Below the pieces are notes generated by a model. The model searched no databases and had not been told where the DNA came from. It worked only from the letters and a program-made list of their open reading frames with translations. The position numbers and the translations under genes are program-made. DNA of 64,000 bases from Stappia albiluteola (GTDB taxonomy: Bacteria; Pseudomonadota; Alphaproteobacteria; Rhizobiales; Stappiaceae). This document shows, piece after piece, positions 9,395 to 17,945 of this stretch (its first letter is position 1; each line of letters begins with the position of its first letter). The DNA is taken from NCBI RefSeq assembly GCF_014050225.1, contig NZ_JACFXV010000067.1, positions 1 to 64,000 of the forward strand. Reading direction: 5' to 3'.

Positions 9395-9790
9395 ATGCGT
9401 GCTCGCGCACTTCTGCCCGTTCTTGCTGCCCTCGCGGTCGGCGCATGCGCGCTCGATCCGAACGAGACCCTTATCGAGGCACTCGAAACGCCGCAGGCCG
9501 CAACGGCGAGCACGGCATCCGCACATCCGCTGCCGGCACCCGACCAGGCAGCCGCAACGTCACCGCTCATCCACGGCACGCAAAACGGAACCGGCGCGGC
9601 GCAGGAAGGCCTGCTGTCCTATGAGGAGCAGACGGCAACGCGCTCCTCGCTCGAGGCGCTGGCGAAGTCGCGCGCATCCGGTCAACCGTCGGCGTCGACC
9701 TCCTCCGTCGATGTGTTGCGCAAGCTTGGCGCCACGCATGGCGATGCCGCTATCGCAGACATCGAAGGCGCACCCGCGGCGGCACAATAG
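9395..9790 (+). CDS. small predicted lipoprotein
   Basis: 131 residues from the ATG at 9395 (GGAAGG upstream). MRARALLPVLAALAVGAC is a short lipoprotein signal with a lipobox-like VGAC. The mature part is rich in Ala, Ser, Thr and Pro (low complexity, probably disordered) and ends with SSVDVLRKLGATHGDAAIAD, the only region that looks foldable. No enzymatic motif is seen. Function is unknown; a cell-envelope location is inferred. An upstream in-frame start at 9221 is rejected because it would bury the signal sequence. Confidence 0.7.
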   Translation: MRARALLPVLAALAVGACALDPNETLIEALETPQAATASTASAHPLPAPDQAAATSPLIHGTQNGTGAAQEGLLSYEEQTATRSSLEALAKSRASGQPSASTSSVDVLRKLGATHGDAAIADIEGAPAAAQ

Positions 9791-9929
9791 CCGCTCCGCG
9801 AGGCCCTCCCATCCGATCCCGGACAATCGGATCGAAGCGCGGGCCTTACGGGCCACGCGCCGAGAAAACTTGCTTTCCCGTACGAAATGGACGATGCGCA
9901 AGACTGCGCGGACTGTTAAACAATCGCCC

Positions 9930-9948
9930 GCGGGACAGAGTGTCCCGC
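9930..9948. promoter_or_regulatory. perfect inverted repeat upstream of alaC
   Basis: GCGGGACA-GAG-TGTCCCGC is an exact 8-bp inverted repeat with a 3-bp centre, 61 bp before the alaC start. It could be a DNA operator or a hairpin ending the lipoprotein transcript; there is no U-run after it, which favours the operator reading. Confidence 0.35.
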
Positions 9949-10008
9949 ATGGTCTGAAACCCGCCCGGCGAGAAGAGCCGGCGCCCTGACATATAGAAGG
10001 CCAGTGCC

Positions 10009-11226
10009 ATGGAAGACTTCTACAAGACGCGGCGACTGCCGCCCTATGTCTTTGAACAGGTCAACCGCTTGAAGGCAAAGGCACGCGCAGCAGGCGCCGA
10101 CATCATCGACCTGGGCATGGGCAATCCCGACCTGCCGACACCGCGCCACATCGTCGAAAAGCTGGTGGAGACCGTGCAGAACCCGCGGACGCACCGCTAT
10201 TCGGCCTCCAAGGGCATTCCCGGCCTCCGCAAGGCGCAGGCCGGCTACTATGCCCGCCGCTTCGGCGTGAAGCTCAATCCGGATACGCAGGTCGTCGCCA
10301 CCCTGGGGTCCAAGGAAGGCTTCGCCAACATGGCGCAGGCGATCACTGCCCCGGGCGACGTGGTGCTGGTGCCCAATCCGAGCTATCCGATCCACGCCTT
10401 CGGCTTCCTGATGGCGGGTGCGGCGTTGCGATCGATCCCGTCCGAGCCGACACCCGAAGTATTCAGCGCGCTGGAGCGGGCGATCATCCATTCGGTGCCG
10501 AAGCCGATCGCGCTCATCCTCTGCTATCCGGCGAACCCGACTGCCTATGTGGCTGACCTCGACTTTTATCGCGATGTCGTCGCCTTCGCCAAGAAGCACG
10601 AAATCTTCATTCTGTCGGACCTGGCCTATTCGGAGATCTATTTCAACGACACGCCGCCGCCTTCCGTGTTGCAGGTGCCGGGCGCGATCGACGTGACGGT
10701 CGAATTCACCTCGCTGTCGAAGACCTTCTCCATGCCGGGCTGGCGCATGGGCTTCGCGGTCGGCAACGAGCGGCTGATCGCCGCGCTCGCGCGGGTGAAG
10801 TCCTATCTCGACTACGGCGCCTTCACGCCGATCCAGGTGGCGGCGGCCGCCGCCCTCAACGGCCCGGACGATTGCATTGCCGAGACGCGCGACATCTATC
10901 GCAAACGCCGCGACGTGCTGGTGGAATCCTTCACCCGGGCCGGCTGGCCGATCCCGGCTCCCGAAGCCAGCATGTTCGCTTGGGCGCCGATCCCCGAGAA
11001 GTTTCGCTCGCTCGGAAGCCTTGAGTTTTCCAAGCTTCTCATCGAGAAGGCCGATGTGGCGGTATCGCCAGGCATCGGTTTCGGCGAGTACGGCGACGAC
11101 TATATCCGCATCGGCCTTGTGGAGAACGAACAGAGGATCCGGCAGGCGGCGCGCGGTATCCGCCGTTTCCTTGAAACGGCGGACGAAACGTTGCACAACG
11201 TGGTCCCCGTCAGGGCATCCCGCTAA
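10009..11226 (+). CDS. alaC: alanine/glutamate-pyruvate type aminotransferase (AlaC-like)
   Basis: 405 residues, class I/II fold-type I PLP aminotransferase. LGMGNPDLPTP, YSASKGIPGLRKAQAGYYARR, NPSYPIHAFGF, SDLAYSEIYF and SLSKTFSMPGWRMGF (Schiff-base Lys) are all present. The sequence type fits the AlaC/LL-DAP-aminotransferase-like group that interconverts alanine or glutamate with pyruvate or 2-oxoglutarate; exact substrate is inferred. AGAAGG precedes the start. Homoserine dehydrogenase follows after 27 bp, so the two are probably one transcript. Confidence 0.88.
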   Translation: MEDFYKTRRLPPYVFEQVNRLKAKARAAGADIIDLGMGNPDLPTPRHIVEKLVETVQNPRTHRYSASKGIPGLRKAQAGYYARRFGVKLNPDTQVVATLGSKEGFANMAQAITAPGDVVLVPNPSYPIHAFGFLMAGAALRSIPSEPTPEVFSALERAIIHSVPKPIALILCYPANPTAYVADLDFYRDVVAFAKKHEIFILSDLAYSEIYFNDTPPPSVLQVPGAIDVTVEFTSLSKTFSMPGWRMGFAVGNERLIAALARVKSYLDYGAFTPIQVAAAAALNGPDDCIAETRDIYRKRRDVLVESFTRAGWPIPAPEASMFAWAPIPEKFRSLGSLEFSKLLIEKADVAVSPGIGFGEYGDDYIRIGLVENEQRIRQAARGIRRFLETADETLHNVVPVRASR

Positions 11227-11253
11227 CCCATAGAACCCGGATCGACTTTTCAA

Positions 11254-12579
11254 ATGGCGAATGACTTGCGTTTGGGCGTCGCAGGCCTTGGTACGGTCGG
11301 CGCATCGCTGGTGCGGCTTGTAAGCGAGAAATCGGACGCGCTGGCAAGGCGCTGCGCACGCGGCGTCCGCGTTACCGGGGTGAGTGCGCGCAGTCGCGGA
11401 CGGGATCGCGGTATCGATCTTTCCGGCATTGCGTGGTTCGACGATCCGGTGAAGCTTGCGACAAGCGGCGAGATCGACCTCTTCGTCGAGCTGATGGGAG
11501 GTGACAGCGGGGCAGCGGAAGAAAGCGTGCGTGCGGCGCTTTCCTCCGGCAAGCATGTGGTGACGGCCAACAAGGCGCTGCTGGCAAAGCACGGCGTGGA
11601 ACTGGCGAAGCTTGCCGAAGAAAACGGCGTCAGCCTCAATTTCGAGGCGGCGGTGGCAGGCGGCATTCCGATCGTCAAGACGATGCGCGAAAGCCTTGCC
11701 GGCAATCACGTGAACCGCGTCTACGGCATCCTGAACGGCACCTGCAACTACATCCTGACCCGGATGGAGCGCGAGGGTCTGGCCTTTGCCGAATGCCTGG
11801 CCGACGCGCAGCGGCTTGGATACGCGGAAGCCGATCCGACCTTCGATATCGAAGGCTTCGACACGGCCCACAAGCTGGCGCTGCTGACGAGCCTGGCCTT
11901 CGGCTGCGAGATCGACGCCGGCGCAATCTATGTCGAGGGCATTTCCTCCATCACCATCGCCGATATCGAGGCGGCGGACGAACTCGGATATCGTATCAAG
12001 CTGCTGGGCGTGGCCCAACGCACCGAGACCGGCATCGAACAGCGCGTCCATCCGACCATGGTGCCGAAGTCCTCGGCGATTGCCCGCATTGACGGCGTGC
12101 TGAATGCGGTGGCGGTGGACGGCGACACGGTGGGCGAAGTGGTGCTGGTCGGTCCCGGTGCCGGCGGCAATGCGACCGCCTCGGCCGTGGTCGCCGACAT
12201 TGCCGACATCGCCCGCGGGGATCGTACGCCGACGCTCGGCAAGCCGGCCGCGGAGCTGGAGCCCTACAAGCCCGCCGGCATGCGCAAGCATGAGGGCGGT
12301 TACTATATCCGCCTTTCCGTCTACGACCGTCCCGGCGCTTTCGCCCGGATCGCGCAGGAAATGGCTACGCAAAACATCTCGCTGGAATCGATCGTGCAGC
12401 GCCGACGCGCGGTCAGGAGTGACGCGCCAGGGTCGAGCCAGCCGGCCGAACCTCAGCCCGTCATCCTGATCACATACGAGACGACGGAGGCGGCGATCCG
12501 CGAGGCGCTCGAGATCATTGCCAGCCAGAACGTCATCGCCGACAGACCGCAGATGATCCGTATCGAAAAACTGTCGTGA
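11254..12579 (+). CDS. hom: homoserine dehydrogenase
   Basis: 441 residues. Reduces aspartate-4-semialdehyde to homoserine with NAD(P)H, at the branch to threonine and methionine. The N-terminal Rossmann motif is GVAGLGTVGASLV. The catalytic domain has YGILNGTCNYILTRM and ADPTFDIEGFDTAHKL. A C-terminal ACT domain (about residues 345-435, GGYYIRLSVYDRPGAFARIA) should give feedback control by threonine. It follows alaC closely and is followed by glpX after 77 bp. The methionine branch may be relevant to the homocysteine methyltransferase-like gene at 34726, though the two are far apart. Confidence 0.97.
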   Translation: MANDLRLGVAGLGTVGASLVRLVSEKSDALARRCARGVRVTGVSARSRGRDRGIDLSGIAWFDDPVKLATSGEIDLFVELMGGDSGAAEESVRAALSSGKHVVTANKALLAKHGVELAKLAEENGVSLNFEAAVAGGIPIVKTMRESLAGNHVNRVYGILNGTCNYILTRMEREGLAFAECLADAQRLGYAEADPTFDIEGFDTAHKLALLTSLAFGCEIDAGAIYVEGISSITIADIEAADELGYRIKLLGVAQRTETGIEQRVHPTMVPKSSAIARIDGVLNAVAVDGDTVGEVVLVGPGAGGNATASAVVADIADIARGDRTPTLGKPAAELEPYKPAGMRKHEGGYYIRLSVYDRPGAFARIAQEMATQNISLESIVQRRRAVRSDAPGSSQPAEPQPVILITYETTEAAIREALEIIASQNVIADRPQMIRIEKLS

Positions 12580-12656
12580 GTTGGGTATAGGCATGGGCGG
12601 CGGATGGCCGATCCTGCCGGAACGATCCGCTGCCTGCCTGTGACCGGGAGCCCTGA

Positions 12657-13652
12657 ATGTCGAAGATTGAAGTCGGAAAGAGCGAAGTGCTGGACCGTAT
12701 CCTGACGCTGGAACTGGCGCGCGTGACGGAACGCGCCGCGGTGGCGGCGGCACGGCTGCGCGGGCGCGGCGACGAGAAGGCAGCCGACCAGGCTGCGGTG
12801 GACGCCATGCGCCGCGAGCTCAACCGGCTGCCCATCGAAGGCACGGTGGTGATCGGCGAAGGCGAACGCGACGAAGCGCCGATGCTCTATATCGGCGAGG
12901 AGGTGGGCACGCGGCAGGGGCCGAAGGTGGATATCGCCCTCGACCCGCTGGAAGGCACGACCATCTGCGCCAAGAACCTGCCGAATTCGCTGGCCGTCAT
13001 TGCGCTGGCGCCGGCCGGGGGGCTGCTGAACGCTCCCGACAGCTACATGGAAAAGATCGCGATCGGCCCCGGTTATCCGCAGGGCCTTGTCGATCTCGAC
13101 GCGCCGATCGCCGAGAACCTGAATGCGCTGGCCAAGGAAAAGGGCGTGCCAGTGGGCGAAGTGACGGCCTGCGTGCTCGATCGTCCGCGCCATGCCCGGC
13201 TGATTGAGGACATCCGCGCGGCCGGTGCGTCCATCCGCCTGATCGGCGACGGCGACGTTGCCGGGGTGATCCACACGACCGATCCCGACGAGACGGGTAT
13301 CGACATCTATGTCGGCATCGGCGGCGCGCCGGAAGGCGTTCTTGCGGCTGCCGCCCTGCGCTGCATCGGCGGCCAGATGCAGGGCCGGCTGGTGATCACG
13401 CGCGACGAACAGGTGGAACGCGCGCATCGCATGGGAATTTCCGATATCAAGCGGAAATACATGATGGAGGAAATGGCGAGCGGCGACGTGCTTTTCGCAG
13501 CGACCGGCGTCACCGACGGCAATTTCCTGCAGGGCGTGAAATTCGGCCGTCGCAGCATCACGACCCATACCGTGGTCATGCGCTCCACTACGGGCACGGT
13601 TCGCTATATCAAGGCGCAGCACACCCATACCGAGAAGTTCCTCCTGGATTGA
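12657..13652 (+). CDS. glpX: fructose-1,6-bisphosphatase class II
   Basis: 331 residues. Dephosphorylates fructose-1,6-bisphosphate in gluconeogenesis. Class II signatures are clear: GRGDEKAADQAAVDAMR, GTVVIGEGERDEAPMLY (metal-binding Glu), DPLEGTT, and FAATGVTDGNFLQGV. GGAG precedes the ATG. The stop codon lies 14 bp before the recJ start, so glpX and recJ are probably translated from one message; the alaC-hom-glpX-recJ order reads as a single operon-like block. Confidence 0.97.
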   Translation: MSKIEVGKSEVLDRILTLELARVTERAAVAAARLRGRGDEKAADQAAVDAMRRELNRLPIEGTVVIGEGERDEAPMLYIGEEVGTRQGPKVDIALDPLEGTTICAKNLPNSLAVIALAPAGGLLNAPDSYMEKIAIGPGYPQGLVDLDAPIAENLNALAKEKGVPVGEVTACVLDRPRHARLIEDIRAAGASIRLIGDGDVAGVIHTTDPDETGIDIYVGIGGAPEGVLAAAALRCIGGQMQGRLVITRDEQVERAHRMGISDIKRKYMMEEMASGDVLFAATGVTDGNFLQGVKFGRRSITTHTVVMRSTTGTVRYIKAQHTHTEKFLLD

Positions 13653-13666
13653 CTGGCAGAGGGAGA

Positions 13667-15484
13667 ATGCAGGCGGCAGGGGATGAAGGCGAAAGGCGGG
13701 TCGTCCTCGGCGTCACGCGCTCGGCTTCCGGTCGCGTCTGGCGGGAGCGGCTCGATGCGGGTGAAAATGCGCAAGCGTTGACGATCGCCCAGCGGCATGG
13801 GCTGCCGGACGTCGTATCCCGCGTATTGGCCGGGCGTGGCGTCACGGCCGATCAGGCGCTGGAATTCCTGGAACCCTCGATCCGCGACCTGATGCCGGAT
13901 CCCTCCAGCCTGACCGGGATGGACCAGGCGGCGTTCCGGGTCGCCGACGCGCTGGAGCGGGGCGAGCGGATCGCGATTTTCGGCGATTACGACGTCGATG
14001 GGGCGACATCATCGGCCCTGTTGTCACGCTACCTCGCGGCGCTCGGTATCGAAAGCCGCATCTATATTCCAGACAGGATCATCGAGGGTTACGGCCCCAA
14101 CGGCACGGCTATCGAGCAGCTGAAAGCGGAAGGTGCGGGGCTCCTCGTCTGCGTCGACTGCGGCAGCACCTCTTTCGAGGCCTTCGACGCGGCGAGCAAG
14201 GTCGGCCTGCCGGTGGTGGTGCTCGATCATCATCAATGCGGCGTCGAACTGCCCCGTGTGGAAGCGCTCGTCAATCCGAATCGCCAGGACGATCTCTCGG
14301 GGCAGGGGCATCTCGCCGCCGTTGGCGTGACGTTCCTTTTCCTTGTGGCGCTGAACCGGGAATTGCGTCGGCGCGGAGCCTTCAAGACGCGGCGCGAGCC
14401 GGACCTCCTGGCGCTGCTCGATCTCGTCGCTGTGGGAACGGTTTGCGACGTGGTTCCGCTCAAGGGCCTGAACCGGGCCTATGTGACGCGTGGGCTGGGC
14501 ATTCTGCATCGGCGGATGAATTCCGGTCTCGCGGCCCTGTGCGATACATCGCGGGTGCATGGCAAGCCGACGCCCTATCACCTGGGCTTCCTGATAGGCC
14601 CCCGGATCAACGCGGGAGGACGGATCGGTGACGCCGCGCTCGGCGCCCGCTTGCTGACGACGGAAGATGCGGAGGAGGCACGGGAAATTGCCGCCGTGCT
14701 GGAGGGCCTCAATCAGGAGCGGCAGGCGGTGGAAGCCGCCATGCTCGAGGAAGGCGAGGCGCAGGCTTTTGCCGCACTGCAGGCCGGCGATCCCTCCGTG
14801 CTTCTCACAGGCTCGCAGGGCTGGCATCCGGGCGTGGTGGGGCTGGTAGCCTCACGGCTGAAGGACCGTCATCGCCGGCCGGTTTTCGCCATCGCCTATG
14901 ACGATGCGGGCAAAGGCACCGCGTCGGGCCGTTCGGTTGCCGGTGTCGACCTCGGCAAGGCAGTTCGCGCGGCCGTAGAGGCCGGCATTTTGGTCAAGGG
15001 CGGCGGTCACGCCATGGCCGCCGGGTTGACGGTGATGAAGGATCGCGAGGCGGACCTTGCGGCATTCTTCGAAGAGAGGCTTGCGAACGACGTTGCCGTT
15101 GCGACAGCCGAACACGAACTGAAGATCGACGGTGTGGCGACAGCGGCTGGCGCGACGGTTGACCTGCTGCACAAGATCGAAAGCGCCGGGCCCTATGGCG
15201 CGGGGCATCCGGAGCCCGTCTTCGCGTTGCCGAGCCATCGGCTCACGTTTGCCGATGTGGTGGGCAACGGTCATATCCGCCTGTCAGTCTCCTCCAATGC
15301 CGGGGAAAGCCTCAAGGGGATCGCCTTCAAGGCCGCCGACACGCCGCTCGGCCAGTTCCTGCTGGGCCGGCGCGGCATGCCGCTACATCTTGCCGGTGCC
15401 CTGTCGATCGATACCTGGCAGGGAGCGGAACGGGTGCAGCTTCGCGTTCTGGACGCCGCCGACCCGACGCTCAATCGCCCTTGA
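13667..15484 (+). CDS. recJ: single-stranded-DNA-specific exonuclease RecJ
   Basis: 605 residues from the ATG at 13667 (GAGGGAGA upstream; a TTG at 13649 is less likely because it overlaps the glpX stop). RecJ degrades single-stranded DNA 5' to 3' in recombination and mismatch repair. The DHH-family motifs are present: IFGDYDVDGATSSALL, CVDCG, and VLDHHQC. DHHA1 follows with GGRIGDAALGARLL and GGGHAMAAGLTV, then a C-terminal OB-like domain. The last 14 bp overlap the convergent glmU gene. Confidence 0.97.
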   Translation: MQAAGDEGERRVVLGVTRSASGRVWRERLDAGENAQALTIAQRHGLPDVVSRVLAGRGVTADQALEFLEPSIRDLMPDPSSLTGMDQAAFRVADALERGERIAIFGDYDVDGATSSALLSRYLAALGIESRIYIPDRIIEGYGPNGTAIEQLKAEGAGLLVCVDCGSTSFEAFDAASKVGLPVVVLDHHQCGVELPRVEALVNPNRQDDLSGQGHLAAVGVTFLFLVALNRELRRRGAFKTRREPDLLALLDLVAVGTVCDVVPLKGLNRAYVTRGLGILHRRMNSGLAALCDTSRVHGKPTPYHLGFLIGPRINAGGRIGDAALGARLLTTEDAEEAREIAAVLEGLNQERQAVEAAMLEEGEAQAFAALQAGDPSVLLTGSQGWHPGVVGLVASRLKDRHRRPVFAIAYDDAGKGTASGRSVAGVDLGKAVRAAVEAGILVKGGGHAMAAGLTVMKDREADLAAFFEERLANDVAVATAEHELKIDGVATAAGATVDLLHKIESAGPYGAGHPEPVFALPSHRLTFADVVGNGHIRLSVSSNAGESLKGIAFKAADTPLGQFLLGRRGMPLHLAGALSIDTWQGAERVQLRVLDAADPTLNRP

Positions 15485-16832
15485 GCGCCCGTTTGGCTTT
15501 CTGAAGGCGTGAGCGGATCTCGGCCGCCCGTCCGGGCTTCTCGCTCTGCCGGGCACGGCCAAGCGCCAGGGCATCTTTCGAAACGGTGTCTGTGATCGTG
15601 CTGCCCGCAGCAATATAAGCGCCGTCGCCGATCGTAACGGGGGCCACCAGCGTCGAATTGGACCCGATGAAGGCGCCGGCGCCGATATCGGTGTGGTGCT
15701 TCAACACGCCGTCGTAATTGCAGGTAATGGTGCCGGCGCCGATATTGGCCTTCGCGCCGACGCGGGCGTCGCCGATATAGGTCAGGTGATTGACCTTCGC
15801 ACCGGCCTCGACAGTGGCGTTCTTGATCTCGACGAAATTGCCGATATGTGCTGCCTCGCCGATCCTGGCGCCCGGCCGCAGGCGGGCGTATGGCCCAAGC
15901 GTCGCCGCGGCACCTACATCCGCCCCTTCCAGATGGCTGAAGGCGCGGATCCGTGTGCCGTTTTTCACCACTACTCCCGGCGCGAAGACGACGTTCGGCT
16001 CGACAACCACGTCACTGCCGAGGACCGTGTCGTGGGAGAAGAAGATCGTCTCGGGCGCGACGAGCGTCGCGCCGTTATCCATGGCGGCGTTGCGCATGCG
16101 GTTCTGGAAGACGGCCTCGACGGCCGCAAGCTGGGCGCGGGTGTTAATGCCCTGAACCTCGTCTTCCGGCGCGCTTTCAGTCATCACCGAGAGGCCGCGT
16201 GCGCGCGCGATCTCGACCGCATCGGTGAGATAGAACTCGCCCTTGGCATTGGCATTGCCGATGGCTTCCAGCAGGGAAGCGAAATGGGGCCCGCGAAAAC
16301 CCATGATGCCGGAATTGCAGAAGGTGATCCTGCGCTCCGTTTCGGAGGCGTCGCGCTCTTCGCGGATCGCGGCCAACTGGTCGCCATCCATGACGAGGCG
16401 GCCGTAGCCGAAGGGGTTCGCGGCCTCGAAGCCGAGTACGGCGAGGTCCGCGCCTTGGTCAAGGCGGGCGCGGATCCGCTTGAGCGTGGTGGTTTCGACC
16501 AAGGGCGTGTCGCCGAACAGCACGAGCACGTGATCCGGCGTATCTGCCAGGGCCCTGGAGGCGGCGCGTGCGGCATGCGCGGTGCCCAGGCGCTCTGCCT
16601 GGATGTGGCAGCTGGCATTCGGGGAGAGCCTTGCGACGAGCGCCTCGACATTCTCCATGTCCGGCCCGATGACGACGGCGACACGGTCGATGCCGGCCTG
16701 CGCGACGGCCGTCAGCACGTGACCGAGAAGCGGCAATCCGCCGACTTCATGCATCACCTTCGGCAATGCGGACTTCATCCGGGTGCCGAGACCGGCGGCC
16801 AGGACAATGGCGAGGCATGAGGGCGTGGACAT
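15471..16832 (-). CDS. glmU: bifunctional GlmU (GlcNAc-1-P uridyltransferase / GlcN-1-P acetyltransferase)
   Basis: 453 residues. Makes UDP-N-acetylglucosamine for peptidoglycan and LPS. The N-terminal nucleotidyltransferase domain begins VLAAGLGTRMKSALPKVMHE. The C-terminal left-handed beta-helix (about 250-430) is made of hexapeptide repeats and holds the acetyltransferase site (VEIKNATVEAGAKVNHLTYI, NIGAGTITCNYDG). Length is normal. It is convergent with recJ and overlaps it by 14 bp, so no terminator lies between them. Confidence 0.97.
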   Translation of the reverse strand: MSTPSCLAIVLAAGLGTRMKSALPKVMHEVGGLPLLGHVLTAVAQAGIDRVAVVIGPDMENVEALVARLSPNASCHIQAERLGTAHAARAASRALADTPDHVLVLFGDTPLVETTTLKRIRARLDQGADLAVLGFEAANPFGYGRLVMDGDQLAAIREERDASETERRITFCNSGIMGFRGPHFASLLEAIGNANAKGEFYLTDAVEIARARGLSVMTESAPEDEVQGINTRAQLAAVEAVFQNRMRNAAMDNGATLVAPETIFFSHDTVLGSDVVVEPNVVFAPGVVVKNGTRIRAFSHLEGADVGAAATLGPYARLRPGARIGEAAHIGNFVEIKNATVEAGAKVNHLTYIGDARVGAKANIGAGTITCNYDGVLKHHTDIGAGAFIGSNSTLVAPVTIGDGAYIAAGSTITDTVSKDALALGRARQSEKPGRAAEIRSRLQKAKRALKGD

Positions 16833-17015
16833 CGACTATCCCCGAGACTTGAAGGTTGCCGTTTCTTCCGATGCCGGACCGGCTGCGTCAAGGGGAAGCC
16901 GAACTCAATCCGTTTCGGACAGGTAGCAATGAGCGCCGAAGGTGGGCTGCGGCGAAGTTTTCCCCGGTAATACGGGGCAGACCTATCCTTTGCCTTGAAT
17001 ATAGCGAGGCAGGAC

Positions 17016-17888
17016 ATGACCACTCCCCATTACGCGATCGAGGAAGTTGCCGCAGCGCAGGCCCAGAAGCACGTCACCGTGAACGAAGCCCTGCATGTCA
17101 TCGATCAGGCCATGAATCTGGTGGTGTTGCGGAGAGACCTGACCGAGCCGCCCGCCGATCCTGCGGAAGGCGACAAATATGCGATCGCGTCGCCGGCATC
17201 CGGGGCGTGGACAGGCAGGGAGGGACAGATTGCCGTCCTCGTCAACGGCATCTGGCATTTCTTCACCCCGGAGACGGGATGGCGGCTCTACGATCAGGCG
17301 ACGAAACAACTGCTCGTCTGGGATGGATCTGAATGGAAGCCCCTGCTTGAGACCGAGGTACCGCAGTCTTTCGGCGTCAATACGGGGGCGGATTCCTATA
17401 ATCGGCTGGCCGTGAAATCCGACGCGGCGCTGTTGTCGCACGACGATGTCACACCCGGCTCGGGCGACATGCGCCTCGTCGTGAACAAGAAGACCCAGGG
17501 CAATACCGCATCGCTGATTTTTCAGACCAGCTACTCCGGGCGCGCCGAGGTCGGTAATTCCGGTTCGGACGCTCTGGAACTGAAGGCCTCGGCCGACGGT
17601 GCGGCCTGGGTCGACAGCCTGCTGCTCGACCCCGCCGGTCACACGTTTCGTGTCACATTGAACGGTCAGGAACGCAGCCGATGGACCGCGGCAGGGCTCG
17701 GGATCGGTACCTTGTCGCCAACGTCACTTCTTGACGTGAACTCGGACAGGATGCGCCTGCGCAATCCCCGAACGCCGGCGTCACCAACAGATTCCGGCAA
17801 TCAGGGCGACATCTGCTGGGATGCGAATTTCGTCTATGTCTGCACGGCCGCCAACACATGGCGTCGTGCTGCACTGAGTACCTGGTGA
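17016..17888 (+). CDS. DUF2793 phage-tail-type protein, orphan
   Basis: 290 residues. The N-terminal third has the DUF2793 pattern: AAAQAQKHVTVNEAL, then PPADPAEGDKYAIA, GREGQIAVLVNGIWHFFTPETGWRLYDQ and LVWDGSEW. The C-terminal part has the LGIGTLSPTSLLDVNSDRMRLRN segment found in tail-fibre-like proteins. The family is commonly seen in prophages and gene transfer agents, where it is thought to belong to the host-contact or baseplate region. There is no other phage gene near it. The ATG at 17016 has a GAGGCAGG upstream. Function here is unknown. Confidence 0.75.
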   Translation: MTTPHYAIEEVAAAQAQKHVTVNEALHVIDQAMNLVVLRRDLTEPPADPAEGDKYAIASPASGAWTGREGQIAVLVNGIWHFFTPETGWRLYDQATKQLLVWDGSEWKPLLETEVPQSFGVNTGADSYNRLAVKSDAALLSHDDVTPGSGDMRLVVNKKTQGNTASLIFQTSYSGRAEVGNSGSDALELKASADGAAWVDSLLLDPAGHTFRVTLNGQERSRWTAAGLGIGTLSPTSLLDVNSDRMRLRNPRTPASPTDSGNQGDICWDANFVYVCTAANTWRRAALSTW

Positions 17889-17900
17889 GAGGATAGGGAA

Positions 17901-17927
17901 CGGGCACGCGGAGAAGCCACGTGCCCG
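17901..17927. terminator. hairpin between convergent DUF2793 and MCP genes
   Basis: CGGGCACG (17901-17908) and CGTGCCCG (17920-17927) form an 8-bp perfect stem with an 11-nt loop in the 57-bp gap between convergent genes. There is no U-run, so it would be a Rho-assisted or weak terminator for either gene. Confidence 0.4.
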
Positions 17928-17945
17928 CCCGGGTACTTGCTGCCG

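Noticed and set aside
9916-12753. 945-codon open frame antisense to alaC and hom
   Set aside because: It is a shadow of two certain genes in GC-rich DNA; its translation is rich in Arg, His and Gly with no domain, and alaC, hom and the operators explain the region.
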